This document shows positions 23,319 through 35,503 of a stretch of 44,936 nt of DNA, in pieces. The position numbers and the translations under genes were made by a program. The stretch spans positions 1 through 44,936 of the forward strand of contig JNEM01006714.1 in the NCBI GenBank assembly GCA_000697335.1, in the 5' to 3' direction. The notes beneath the pieces are model-generated. The model searched no databases. It was not told the DNA's origin and saw only the letters and a program-made list of their open reading frames with translations. The DNA is from Conidiobolus incongruus B7586. Taxonomy: Eukaryota; Entomophthoromycota; Entomophthoromycetes; Entomophthorales; Conidiobolaceae. How positions within the stretch are numbered: the stretch's first letter is position 1; each line of letters opens with the position of its first letter.

Positions 23319-24560
23319 ATAAACTCATCTTTTTTCACTGATTCAAAATTTAATTTGTATAACTCCTTATAGGATTTCGAATTATGGGATGTAAAATTTT
23401 TTTATTTACCACATTGAAAAATATTTAATATTATATGTATATCATTTTTAATTAAAACATTTCTTCGATTATAATATATAATTAATATACAAGGTTAATT
23501 ATTTCTTCTATTCTGTTTTGGATCAATGATTTCTATTAATTGGAGTCTAGTATTTATCACTTTAATAACGCTCAAATTTTAGATTTTTATCAAATAATAA
23601 AATATAAGATCAATTAAATAATATAGGGTTGGAAAATAAAAAATGACACTTTTAATTAATTAATTTTCGAACATATTAAAAGTTTTTAACATCAAAATAT
23701 AAATAAAAAATTGATAGAATAAAACAATATATAAATATATATTTATTTGTATCTGTTATTATAATTTTTTGATTTAAAAATTAAATATTAAATTTACATA
23801 TAGTTAAATTAGAGTGATTATCAATAGTTTTTTATTTGGTTATTATTAAAACTCAACTACAAACCCTTTAAAAATTTTTAAAATTTACAAGCACCTTATA
23901 AAAATGATGCTTGATTTAAAACCCAAGTTTATCATTAGACTTATGACTTTAAAGTTAGAAAACAAATTATTCAAGATTTAATATAATTTAGTAAATTAAT
24001 TTCTATCATTAATTTTTAATTATTAAAAAATTAGAAAATTATATTAAAGCCAACTTTTTATTATATTAAGAGGGTAATTAAAGCATTTTAAAATTAATTA
24101 TATAAGAGTATTATATATATTAAAATTTAAAATAAAAACCATATATTTTAATATAAGCTTGAAAAATTAAAGATAGTTACAGCTATAAAAACTTATGAAA
24201 ATATAGCTAGAAACATAAAATTTTATATTATATGATTATAATTGATGAGACTTATATATATATATATTCCTTTGCTTAAATATAAATTAAAATATTAGGC
24301 TAAGTTAAAGCAAACTCTGTTAGAAATTCTAATCACAAAGCATTTTGTTTATAAAAAAATATTGATTATTATATTAAATTATAATAGTATAAATATTTTT
24401 TATTTTATTTTTTATGGTTAAATAATTAATTATGTATAATATATTATTTTAAATAAAATAATTTTTAATTGGTGTTTTTAATATTAATTAAATAAAATTT
24501 AATATTTTACAAATATAAAATATTTGAAGTTAAAATTATAAAAGCTTTTTTAATAAAAAC

Positions 24561-24779
24561 AACTGACAAAAGTTACCATATCTAGTATATTCACTATATT
24601 ATATCTTATGTGATTATAATTAAAAAAAATAAGCATATAAGAAAGTAAATTTCAAAGGATAAATTGACTAGAGTTATAAAACATCAAATTTTAATCCTAA
24701 AAGGTTTGTTTTTAGGTATTAGGAATTTGCCAAAGAGATAGCAAATAGATATTAACAATAAAAGAAAGTATTAATTCCA
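24561..24779. repeat. Diverged interspersed repeat, copy 2
   Basis: Partner of 93-327, same orientation, alignable through most of its length with small gaps. The best block is the shared ttataaaacatcaaat followed by 'ttaatc' and a 'ttaggtatt' block. No terminal repeats or target-site duplication are clear by eye. Family unknown. Confidence 0.55.
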
Positions 24780-25627
24780 TTATATATATTTATTTTATTA
24801 AATTTTATAATAAAAAATATAATAAAGATTAATTTGAAAATACCATTACTTAATTTCAAACCCTATAATATTATGAATCACTTTTGGATTAATGTGTATA
24901 ATACATCATTAATATTATTTCAATATTTGATTTGAATAAATATTGTATTAAATATATTTAACAACTCACTTATCATCTAAGTATGTTTTTAAATAAATTT
25001 ATGAAATAGTATAATCTTCATTTTTGATTATAAATTTGAGATGAGCTTATAAGATTAAAAAATAATTTTAATTCATTTTTATATGATATGCTAATTTATG
25101 AGTTTAATTTTATTTCAATAGATTTGACTCATTCATAGCTAATATTCAAGAATGTTGCATCAACTTTCGATTGACATGGAATAAATAAAATAAAATATTG
25201 ATAATATATATTTAGCATATTTGCAAATATTAAAATAAGTCTAACAGTGTAATAAATCTATTTCATTATTCATCATTAATATTTTTATCTTATCAATTTA
25301 CACAAACCTAGACAATTTTGATTAAAATCATGAGTTTAATTTTCTCATACCAAAATTAACCTATTAATTCAAATAATTTTTAAAAATAGATCGAATAGAT
25401 TCAGAATTAATGATGCCACAATGCCGAATTATAATATTATTGTTTTAATATTTTTAATATTAGTTATCGATAATATATGAAAAGTGTTTTATTTGATAAT
25501 AAAAGTGATAAATTGATAAATTGATATATATAAATCTTTAAATCTTGGAAATTAATTCCAATATTTTCCGTTATCAATATACCTGATAGTAATCAAAATA
25601 TATTTTTCTCATTATATATATTGAATG

Positions 25628-25635
25628 TGACGTCA
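25628..25635. promoter_or_regulatory. CRE palindrome TGACGTCA upstream of TPS1
   Basis: A perfect 8-bp CRE about 540 bp before the TPS1 ATG. Fission yeast Atf1/Pcr1 bZIP factors bind this site and drive stress genes. Function here is inferred from the site and the gene next to it. Confidence 0.45.
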
Positions 25636-25728
25636 TAAGAAAATAATTTATTGGTTAGAATCTAAATAATTATTTTTTGAAATTTGGATATCAATTAAAT
25701 AGCAAACTCTTAAGTAGTCTTAGTATGG

Positions 25729-25733
25729 CCAAT
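25729..25733 (+). promoter_or_regulatory. CCAAT box upstream of TPS1
   Basis: GGCCAATCAGAG matches the extended NF-Y/HAP-complex consensus (CCAATCA). It is about 440 bp before the TPS1 ATG and 94 bp from the CRE. Confidence 0.4.
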
Positions 25734-26173
25734 CAGAGAGCGGAAAAAATGAATTTTGGTTTTTTGGGATGCGAAGGTATTGAGCTTGAGTAGGAATAAA
25801 TTCCGGATTTTTGTTATCTATTTTCTTCCATAATAAACAAAACTATAGCAAACGAACACATATTTTTATGGTTTCATTGATTATATCAATGCTCAAATTT
25901 AACCCTTTATTCCGCAAATTCACATTGCCAATATTATGCCAACACCCATTTTAATATCAATTCCTAACAACCCTTTAATTTCAATAAGGATCAATTAAAA
26001 AATGACTATAGAATGATTTCATCATCAAAAATTGAATATTTATCAAATGTCTAATCCAGTTCCTATCATAATTTTGATTTTGTTTAAATATTGAAAACAC
26101 CATTATTAGTGATCTATAATTAAAACTGTTATTACTTGTTTAAACATATATATATATTACTATACAAAATAAA

Positions 26174-27774
26174 ATGAGTTCTTCAAGTGTTAAATTAGAT
26201 AACAATCAAAGATTAATCGTTATTTCAAACCGTTTACCTATTACTATTAAAAAGAACGAGGATGGTGGCTGGAATTACCATATGAGTTCGGGTGGTTTAG
26301 TTTCCGCATTAAGTGGGCTTAAAGACGCCATGACTTTTACTTGGATAGGATGGCCTGGTAAATAACCTTAATATATTTTATTTCACTTTTATTTATAGGT
26401 TATTAGGTTTTCAAGTGGATGCTACCAATCAACACATCATTCAGCAGGAATTAAAAGAGAAATACTCTTGTAAAGCTGTTTTTATGGATAATGAAATTTC
26501 AGAGGGCCATTACAATGGTTTTTCTAATAGGTAAATACCATTTATTTATTATTTTGATTGACAATTCATTAATTTTATTACAGTATTCTGTGGCCTCTAT
26601 TCCACTATCACCCTGCGGAAATCACCTTCAATTTAGATGTATGGAAAGCATACCAAAAGGCCAACGAAATATTTGCTGACGCTGTGTTAGAAGAAATTAA
26701 GGAGGATGACTTGATTTGGGTTCATGACTATCATTTAATGTTATTACCACAAATGTTAAGAAAGAAGATGGGTGACCGTTTTAAGAATGTTAAAATTGGC
26801 TGGTTCCTTCATACTCCATTCCCTAGCAGCGAGATATATCGTATCTTGCCAGTCAGGAGCGAAATTTTGCAAGGTGTATTAGAATCCGACCTTCTCGGTT
26901 TCCATACATATGATTACAACAGACACTTCCTCTCATCATGTCAACATATCCTCAATGTCAAGACTGCTCCCAATGCAATTCATCTCCCCAACGGTAAAGT
27001 TGTTCAAGTTGGCATCTTCCCAATTGGTATTGATCCCCAGAAATTCATTGACGAAATGAAGAACGAGACGGTGATTCAGAGAATTAACAAACTCAAGTCC
27101 AAATTCGAAGATCAGCTGATTATCGTGGGAGTTGATCGTCTCGATTACATCAAAGGAGTTCCTCAAAAACTTCACGCCCTTGAAATCTTCTTTGAGAAGC
27201 ATCCAGAATTTATTGGCAAGGTTGTGTTGGTCCAGGTAGCTGTACCCAGTCGTAGTGACGTCGAAGAGTATCAGAATTTGGCTACTAATGTCAATGAGAT
27301 GGTTGGCCGTATTAATGGTAGATTTGGTAAGTTTAATAATAGAATAGAGAATAATTCAAAATACTCATACTCTTATTAGGAACTGTGGAATATGTTCCTA
27401 TTCATTTCCTATACAAATCAGTGAACTTCCAAGAACTTGTATCATTATATGCTATTGCTGATGCTTGTCTCGTGACTTCCACTCGTGATGGTATGAACCT
27501 TGTTTCTTACGAATTCATTTCATCTCAGCAGGAAAAGCACGGTTCTTTAATTTTAAGTGAATTTGCTGGTGCTGCGCAATCATTAGGAGGTTCTATTATC
27601 GTCAATCCTTGGGATACCGAAGAAGTCGCCGAAGCCATTTATGAAGCTGTGACTTTATCAGCACAGGAGCGTAAATCCAACCACGAGAAACTCTTCCGAT
27701 ACGTTACCAAGTATACAGCTTCCTATTGGGGTCAATCGTTTGTTCAGGAGTTGAAATCCAAATTGATTAATTAA
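26174..27774 (+). CDS. TPS1: Alpha,alpha-trehalose-phosphate synthase (UDP-forming)
   Basis: TPS1 joins UDP-glucose and glucose-6-phosphate into trehalose-6-phosphate, the first step of trehalose synthesis in the cytosol, important for stress tolerance and glycolytic control. Four exons (26174-26357, 26407-26530, 26584-27326, 27380-27774) join in phase to 481 aa, close to yeast Tps1 (495). GT20-family motifs run in order: RLIVISNRLPI, SSGGLVSALSGL, TWIGWPG, NSILWPLFHYHP, DDLIWVHDYHLMLLPQMLR, GWFLHTPFPSSEIYR, DLLGFHTYDY, GIFPIGIDP, VDRLDYIKGVPQKLHA, VPSRSDVEEYQ, STRDGMNLVSYEF and LSEFAGAAQSLGGSIIVNPWD. All substrate-binding motifs look intact. There is no C-terminal phosphatase domain, so it is a stand-alone synthase. 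For intron 1 the acceptor at 26406 is chosen because the earlier AG gives an immediate stop. Confidence 0.97.
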
Positions 27775-28463
27775 TTGATTTCCATCAACTATATTTCTGC
27801 TATTATTTTTTTATAACAGTTTATACTCTGTATTAAAACTATACTCTAAATTTTTCCAAATTTAACAATCATTGTTTATTTTTAAATGTTAAATTCATTT
27901 ATATTATATTTACAATTGACTGCTATATTTTATTTACACTTTTATGAATGCAACTATTCCATTACTTTTGTAAATTTTTTACCCAGCAAATATTTCTTTC
28001 TTTTTATATTGTATATTTTAATAAAATACTTATCCGAATCATATTTACAGAATAAATATAATACTATCACATCATGGCAATTATAACAAATACATTAATA
28101 GATTTGATTTTATTAATTTCAAAAATAAACATTGAAATTTATAGATTAAATTGATATGATAAAAATATAGTATCAAAAAAAATATTTTTACTGATAAATA
28201 TTAAAATGAATTTAATAAACTATTATTTAACCAATAAATCAATTAGCTAAGGTAGTTGTTTAATATATCTCAATAATTATTTATCAAACTATCATTGAAC
28301 AAAAAACTCTAAACTATTTTATTTATTTATAATATATGTAGGTTGATATATATAGATGGTTATAATATAAGATCAAATTTTAAAGATATTAAAACTAATT
28401 GTTAATATCTTAAATAATACTCTGAATATTGAGAGAGATAAGATTATCTACACATGTATGAAA
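27775..28463. other. Convergent 3' intergenic region
   Basis: About 690 bp between the 3' ends of TPS1 and the PRPP synthetase gene. An open frame at 27886-28086 is low-complexity AT-rich sequence and I do not support it as a gene. Confidence 0.6.
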
Positions 28464-29479
28464 TTATTCAGGGACGTGGGAGAATAAATATGAGACGGAC
28501 TCTCCGTTGTGGGTACGTCTGATAGCTTCGGCCAAGGTGGAGGAAATATCGATGAAATCTAATTTACTGCAAACTTGGTGTTTGTCGTCGTGAGGGATGG
28601 TATTTGTGACGACGACCTTGGTCAAAACGGATTCGTTGATAACTTTAATGGCCTTTCCGGAGAGGATACCGTGAGTGACGATGGCGTAGACACCGACAGC
28701 ACCATTGTCGACCAAAGTCTTGGCAGCTAAGCCCAAGGTACCACAGGTATCGGCCATATCGTCAACTAAGATACCAATCTTACCTTTAACATCACCGACT
28801 AAAACCATTCTGGAGACTTCGTTGGCCTTTTTACGTTCCTTGTGGATAAGGGCAAAGTCCAAGTCTAAACGGTCGGCAATGGAAGTAGCTCTCTTGGCAC
28901 CACCAGCATCGGGAGAGACGATAATAGCATTTTGCCAATCGGGAATTTTTTCCTTAATGTATTTGAGTGTAGAGGGTTCAGCGTACAAGTTGTCGACAGG
29001 GATATTGAAGAAACCTTGAATTTGGGAGGCATGAAGGTCCATAGTAATGACATGGTGAGCACCAGCGACAGTAATCATATTGGCAATCAACTTGGCGGAA
29101 ATAGGAGCACGACTCTTATCCTTCTTGTCTTGACGAGCGTAAGGGAAGCAGGGGATAACAGCAGTAATTCTTCTGGCAGAAGCGGTCTTACAGGCGTTGA
29201 TCATGATCAAGAGTTCCATAAGGTTATCGTTGATTTCACCACATCCAGATTGAACGATAAAAACATCTTCGTCACGGACGGACTCACCAATGGTAACGGA
29301 AGTTTCTTGGTTTGAGTACTTCAAAACAGTGGCTTTTCCCAAAGGGACACCTAAACGTCTTGAAAATTTTGAATATAAATTGATAAATAATACCAATTAA
29401 AATAAAATTACTGGCAAATTAACTTGGCCAACTCGGGGTGAGCGTTACCAGTAAAGATTTTAATTGAGTTAGCAGCCAT
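28464..29479 (-). CDS. Ribose-phosphate pyrophosphokinase (PRPP synthetase)
   Basis: PRPP synthetase transfers pyrophosphate from ATP to ribose-5-phosphate, making PRPP for purine, pyrimidine, histidine, tryptophan and NAD synthesis. Two exons: 29479-29412 (starting [22 protein letters not shown]) and 29358-28464, joined by a 53-nt intron, give 320 aa, the usual class I length. Motifs: [15 protein letters not shown], the catalytic flexible loop [22 protein letters not shown], the [15 protein letters not shown] metal/ATP histidine region, [11 protein letters not shown], and the PRPP-binding loop [14 protein letters not shown]. All expected catalytic residues are present and there is no large non-homologous insert of the kind seen in some fungal Prs paralogues. 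Codon use is strongly biased, suggesting high expression. The first-exon start is chosen because it supplies the conserved [13 protein letters not shown] segment; the ATG inside the intron would lose it. Confidence 0.97.
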
Positions 29480-31813
29480 GGTATTAATTATTAATGAAAT
29501 AATAAAGTATAAATTATAATAACAAAGTTATGAGTAGCTGACTCTCATTAATTTCGTTTATTGAATGCAAATTTGGTATAAACTAACTTATATAGGATGA
29601 CCCTGGGATTTACTTGTGGGATTGGATTTATGTAACATAAATGCTATTAAAATTTTTAGCATCCAATAATATTCCAACTCCATGCCATATTTATCCCTCA
29701 TATTAATTAAAATCAATAGATCATAACCATTTGTCATTGGATTACCATATGATGGTATAATTCAAATTTTATGTCAATTCTATATAAATTGATCATTAAA
29801 CTTGACATACTTCATAGTTGATGTCGTTTGATATGGAGAGAATTTTTTTATTTGATATACTGATATTGATCCACTTATAAACTAAGTCTCAAATTGGAAT
29901 CCTATCCATTTTGTGACATTGCAATTTTTTCAATTTGAAATCTTATAAAAAACATCAAATACTGTCAAAACCAATATACCAAGTAAAATATTATAACTTG
30001 GTACAAATCATAAAATAATGTTTTAAATCTAATATCTATCATACTATTATTACAACAATATTAATTAACGCTATTTAACCATTATTTGTGGTTGACTCCA
30101 GTTACCAGTTTTTATGCAATCCATTCAAATATTTAAATTATTCAATTTATTTTTTCAAATTGTCCCAACATCAATATATAAATAGGTGAAAAATTGTCTT
30201 AAATTAGAATCTAAGATTAAATTAAAAGTTGAAATAATAAAGAATATTTACTAGTGACTAGTAAATCTATTTGATTTATTATATATAATAAAACTGCCGG
30301 GATATTAAGTAATCTTCAAAATTTGGAATTATCAAATCATTTAAACTGAAATAATATTGGATTAAGCCAATGATATCGAAAATTTGATTATAACTTCATT
30401 TCTTGTCTATAAATTCTTTGTTAAATGACTAATATGATATCAAAACATTGGGAAAATTATATCAGGATTTACAATGTTGAAGGAACAATGAAGCTAAACT
30501 TCAACCTTCCAAGTTTAAATAAATAATCAACCAGTCAGTTTTCTTATATAAAATGAAAGTTTTTATATAACACCTAATAACTCCCAACACTTGATCAGTT
30601 CTGTATTCAAAAATTTCAGATTTCAGAGTTGACCCGACATTAAGTGGATTATTTATTTTTTATTTAGGAAATTCAACCAATTTTATTTATAGTCCAAAAT
30701 ATCACATATTATTCAGTTTATTAAGTTATAGAATAGGCAAAAAAAATTACAAGAATTTGATTTTTTGTATGAAGCAACACACTATGAAATTGTGATAATG
30801 GTGATATAGCATTAAAGTATTGCCAAATATCTTAATGAAATGTGAATTTCTCATTAAACCTGCCTAAAAACCAACATATTTACAACTTAATTGAATTTAT
30901 TTTTAAACCTTATCATTAATCAATTATAGTAATATTCATGTATTTTAACCATTACAATAAAATAATATGAAATAATTTAAATTATTTTTGTTAAATCATT
31001 TGAATTGAAATCATCATTTTATATTATTCAAGTTTATATTATCAATTAATCTGATATATTTTCCAATAAATTATGTCACTTCCAATTTTTAAAACTACAA
31101 AGATTATAAAACGACAGAGATGATATCGTGATACTATTTGTCATTAAATATTGGCTATATATATAATTGCAAATAATTACAAAAGATAAATTAAAAAATG
31201 GTTAATCATTCAGTATTAATCGTATTTTTACCAGGATCTTTGAATTTTGAATTGTAAATATTAAAATTGAAATTGGAATGGTTGAAAAATTATATAAATA
31301 TATCATTTCTATATTACAACCAATATGGAAATTCTAGTAATATTTAATAATTTGACTATAACTGATTCTTAAACTTATAGGTTGACAAATATATAACCAA
31401 TTTAGCTAAAAATTCAAGATTCAGTAATTAAAATTAATATTATGATCAATTTGCTTTATAATTGAATTGTTTTTATTTATCAATTATATAATATTTTGAT
31501 TACAATATGATTATTGGAGATTTATTATTCCATTAATTAACCTAGTAAATTTAATCATTTACAATTTTGAATATTATATATAATATATTAATTTCATTAA
31601 TAGTATAATATACTAAAATAATACATAGCTCAAATCTGTTTAATGAATATTTGAATACTGTTATTTCAATCCAACTCAACAATTCAATCTCCACAATATA
31701 TTATTTGAAATTTTTATTAAGATTTATAATGATGATGAATATGATAGTGGTTATACAAATCAATGGTTTAAAAATAATTAAAATATTTTGGTAAGGTTAT
31801 ATGGGGATGAATT
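29480..31813. other. AT-rich intergenic DNA
   Basis: About 2.3 kb between two minus-strand genes, containing the PRPP synthetase promoter. I see no exon, RNA gene or repeat that I can support. Confidence 0.6.
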
Positions 31814-33446
31814 TTAACGAATATTTAAATATTTAGCTTCGGATTCGAAAATTAACATACGCCATAATTTCATAACAAATAATTCGGAATCTTGATCTAA
31901 TGCCTATTACTCAATTAGTATAACATATAAAAATAATATGTAAACAAATTTACCCCATCTAAACTATTGACCAAATCGTTGGGACCCTTTTGTGCTGCTA
32001 ATTGATCCATAATAAATTTGACGAGTTGGGGCTCAGGAACTCCTAAGTACTCTTGGATCTTCTTGTCTGTGAAACTCTTGAGCTTGGAGTAGATGCTGGA
32101 GTCCACTTGGTCCCAGCGAATCACCCATTTGAACAGAGGCTCCTTGTCAGCGGGAATGGAGTCGACAAGCGTTTTGATCTTCTTCTTCCTGCGTGCTTCG
32201 GATTCTTCCTCGGAGTCGCTGTACTCCAATGGTACGAGTTTACGTTGGGTTTTGGTGGATGATTCGTCGTCAGATTCGGGTTGATCCACAATTCCAGGAA
32301 TAACAGGAGCAGCAACGCGTTTGCGATTAGTGGATAGATTGAGTGTTAATTTGGTACTGGGTTGGGGAACTGGAGCATGATGAGGTTTAGATTCAGGCTG
32401 AGGAACTTCGTCGTTAGTATTGGTATCTGAGATAGAGCCCGTATCATCGGGACGACTTAGATCAATACGCTTGAGTCTCGCTTCAATTTCCATCTTTTCT
32501 TGAAGTCTATCCCTCTCATCCTGATCCAACTCTCTTTTGAGAATGGGCTGTCTCCTCTGCCACCATTCTGAGCGATCTTTATAGTATTCGTGAGATCCCT
32601 TCTCCATTTCGACGTCATCGTCCCAAGTTTTCATGAGTTCTTCATTGAATATCCTTCGTTCTTGTCTCTTTTCAGTGTCAGCAATATCATTAGCACGATC
32701 CTTCTCATAGGTTCTCAACTTGTCCTTTTCACGTAATTCCCAATGCTTAATACGCTCGTAATAGGCTTCGTAAAGCTCCTTAGTTTCCTTTTCCTGCTTT
32801 TTGAGGAATTGATCATCATCATCATCGCTAAGCTCCTGATCATTCTCGCCATCGTATGACGATTTAGTGTTGGAGTCCGCCATCATTCTCAATTCCGACA
32901 CCTCCTTACCAACCAAATCAGCCAAATCCTTTTCTTGCAACGCCCTAGGCTCTAAAATCGTCTTCTGAATGACTCTCTGAATTTCATCTCTAATCTGATT
33001 CTCAATATCCGCTTCATTTTCTGATGAAATCCTCGTCTTACTATACTCGTCAATCGTCTTCTTATGCTGGTTATCGATTTTAATCGTCAATTTCTTCGTA
33101 GGTACACCAATTTTGGGACTAGGTAATTCTAACTGATTCAAATACTTTAGCACCTTAAAAATACTTTCCAAATCGGAAAACTCACAAAATCCAAAGTTTT
33201 TAGATACGCCATTAATATCTTTAGGTCTTAACCAAGAGTTTAATTCACCACATATCTAAAAATAGAGTTAATATTGATAATTATAATATTTATTATAAAA
33301 TTTACTTTAAAAATTTCTTCCATAACTTCATCCGACACGAATTCGGTAATAGTTCCAATAAATAAAAATATAGGATTATTAGGTTGGAATGAACTCTGAT
33401 AAGTTGGAAAAGATGATAAATTCGGAGGTTTATAATTTTGATACAT
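31814..33446 (-). CDS. RBM25-like splicing factor (RRM, acidic/basic helix, PWI)
   Basis: RBM25 (related to yeast Snu71) is a U1 snRNP-associated regulator of 5' splice-site use in the nucleus. Three exons: 33446-33306, 33255-31954, 31903-31814, all phase 0, giving 510 aa. Domains: a degenerate RRM (about 27-100) with FLFIGTITEFVSDEVMEEIF, split by intron 1, and RNP1-like NFGFCEF; then LTIKIDNQHKKTIDEY as in RBM25. A long charged helix rich in Glu, Lys, Arg and Asp follows (EKETKELYEAYYERIKHWE, ERDRLQEKMEIEARLKR). Next come an acidic Ser/Asp stretch and a C-terminal PWI domain from FKWVIRWDQVDSS to the end. The last exon (ALDQDSELFVMKLWRMLIFE) is required: it restores the PWI signature seen in RBM25 as FVMKMWRMLIFETEAK. 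Reading through its intron would truncate the domain. Confidence 0.93.
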
Positions 33447-33779
33447 TTTTATTTTATTTATTTTGAATTGTTAGAATTTTCAATTGATTTACTCTCAATA
33501 TGAAGAATTTAATGACATTGTAGAGGGAATTAAATTGTGGGATAAATTCCCTTCATAATTCTGTTCATTTATAATTATATCTATTTAATTGGAGAACTAC
33601 AGTAAAATGAAATTTGTAAAATTTCGATACATTTATAGTAACAATATTCAAACTTCTGAATATGATGACAGTTTTTCCAGAATTTATTATCATATAAGTA
33701 TTTATATTTACTTAAAAGTATATATCTGACTTGAGTTTTATTCTGATTAATTAATCAATATTCAAAAATCCAACCTAAA
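33447..33779. other. Short AT-rich intergenic DNA
   Basis: Promoter region of the minus-strand RBM25-like gene; nothing else recognised. Confidence 0.6.
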
Positions 33780-35260
33780 ATGAGTGCTTATAAAATATTA
33801 TTCATATCAACATTCCATGGAGATATTCCAGATTATCAATTGTTAAGTTAAAAACCGATATAAAAAAGTCAGAGTACGTTGTGAATGGAATTTATTACCA
33901 TAACACATGTGCGAAATGGTGTCTCTTTAATCCACCACCGTGTCTAACTCTGAAGAAAGTTATCACAGCTTCGTTTATTATGAATGATGATTTATATTTC
34001 ATTAATGGTGATCATTCAGCTTTTGTAATTAGTTTTTTCAAACAAGCTTCTGAAAATACATATAGAAAATCGTATAAAAAGAGTTCACAATTGAAATATG
34101 AGATTGGCAGAGCTTGCGCCATTACAGTATTCAAAATTTACTAAGAGCTTGATGTATTGTCAGAAGTGAATATAATAGTCAGTGCACCCAAAAACAGTTT
34201 AATCCAGAATCAAATCATGATTTCCGAAATGAAATATTATGTGATGAATAATTATAAGAGGGATTGCGGATTCTTTCGAATTGTATTATAGTTATAGCAG
34301 CACATGTATTAATCCTAATCATTATCTGAAGTATTATATCGATAGAGGTTTCATGGGACATAGGGGTTGTTTCAATTTGTTAGAAGCTGATAATATAGTT
34401 ATTAAGCTCGATCTGAATGATGTTGCCACATCATGCCAGAACTCTTGTTCAAATTATATAATCTTTTCACTCACGATTACCAAATTATTTCACCACGGAT
34501 AAGGATATGCTCATCCCGTGGGCTGCATATCACGGCAAGTATAAGTATCAGGTGTTGCAACTTCCTGTCATGAACGACTATGAACAAGGTTGCATCCTTC
34601 ACGGTATCTACTTCAATTACAAATTTGTGAAAAGGTGCTAACACAGTACAAGCTTGACACGAAACATAAACAGCGTTATAAGTACTTTATATATTATGGA
34701 TCATAGTTTATCCTAATCTTTATGAAAAATTTACGCTACTGTACTTGACTCCGTAAAGTGGCTTAGGAGACAACATATTGTGAATTGTACAAACCGTATC
34801 CAAAGTTCAAAATTCTATTTCTAGAGCTTGTGCTGTCGCTGGATATAAGAAATTCTATGACAAGCTGGATTCCTTACCCGTAATTCATAGAGTTGTAGAA
34901 GCCTATCGATCTAATCCCTACATCTACTTCAAATTTGACATAACTCAAATTCAATACAATGTTTACAATTCTAACGTTTTCGGCACCGAAGACATTGTAG
35001 TTGATTATCAATGATTGTTCTTATATTTGAACACCACTCACAACTTACAAGATCTTTAAGATCAGGAGGTCGATTACAATGGCAATAGGGTTAGTCTCAA
35101 CAATATTTTTTAATCTTACATTCAGTCCAATATTTTTGCTTCTGGCAATGTGATTTTGTACTTGTCTCACAGGAAATTAAACTATATTAGAAGTCACCTG
35201 GAAATCAATGAGGACAAAATTTGTGAAATGGAAATTACTGATGATATAACTAATCGATGA
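33780..35260 (+). pseudogene. Decayed gene for an unrecognised internally repetitive protein
   Basis: From ATG at 33780 (MSAYKILFISTFHGDIPDY) to a last coding-like stretch ending near 35260 (YIRSHLEINEDKICEMEI), this 1.5-kb stretch is richer in codon-like sequence than the surrounding intergenic DNA. It is broken into several frame segments that ordinary introns do not explain. Fragments look related to each other: EIGRACAITVFKIY near 34100 and SISRACAVAGYKKFYDKLDSLP near 34830 share a (I/S)xRACA(I/V)xxxKxxY pattern followed by (D/E)LD(V/S)L. So the ancestor was probably built from repeats of about 200 or more residues. I do not recognise the family; from memory, zygomycete-grade fungi have large families of repeat proteins. 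It could also be a dead exon-rich gene whose introns I misread, but in-frame stops without splice sites make decay likelier. Confidence 0.6.
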
Positions 35261-35503
35261 TGATCGGGATCATGATATTGAGTTGAATTTATTAGATTTA
35301 TTTCTAATAATATTAATGATTTCATTTTTTTCATTTTTGTCATTTATTATATATAATTTGAATAAAATTTGATTGGAATCTGTCACCATTCATTGGTATC
35401 CTCATATAGCCATAATGCATCATATCATTATATTTTTACTAAAATCATTAAATCACTAAAAAATAATTTCAAAAATTTATTAAAATTATTACACAAAAAA
35501 CAC

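Larger units (their letters stand above)
23319..26173. other. AT-rich intergenic DNA with a repeat copy and the TPS1 promoter
   Basis: About 2.9 kb. I see no exon on either strand. It contains the second copy of the diverged repeat (24561-24779), an AT microsatellite near 24252-24268, and putative TPS1 promoter sites at 25628-25635 and 25729-25733. The segment 25700-25830 is less AT-rich than its surroundings. Confidence 0.55.

Noticed and set aside
23280-23330. Possible plus-strand tRNA around the B-box-like GGTTCAATTCC
   Set aside because: No acceptor, D or anticodon stems can be drawn; the T stem would have only three pairs.
23147-23338. Minus-strand 63-codon frame
   Set aside because: It overlaps the RNase P RNA on the same strand; the sequence is explained by RNA conservation, not protein coding.
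27886-28086. 66-codon plus-strand frame after TPS1
   Set aside because: Phe/Leu/Ile/Tyr composition typical of translated AT-rich DNA; no neighbouring exons or family similarity.
28705-29315. Plus-strand frames over the PRPP synthetase gene
   Set aside because: Antisense shadows of a highly conserved, codon-biased gene.
32053-32315. Frames on both strands overlapping the RBM25-like PWI region
   Set aside because: Shadows of the real frame in exon 2.
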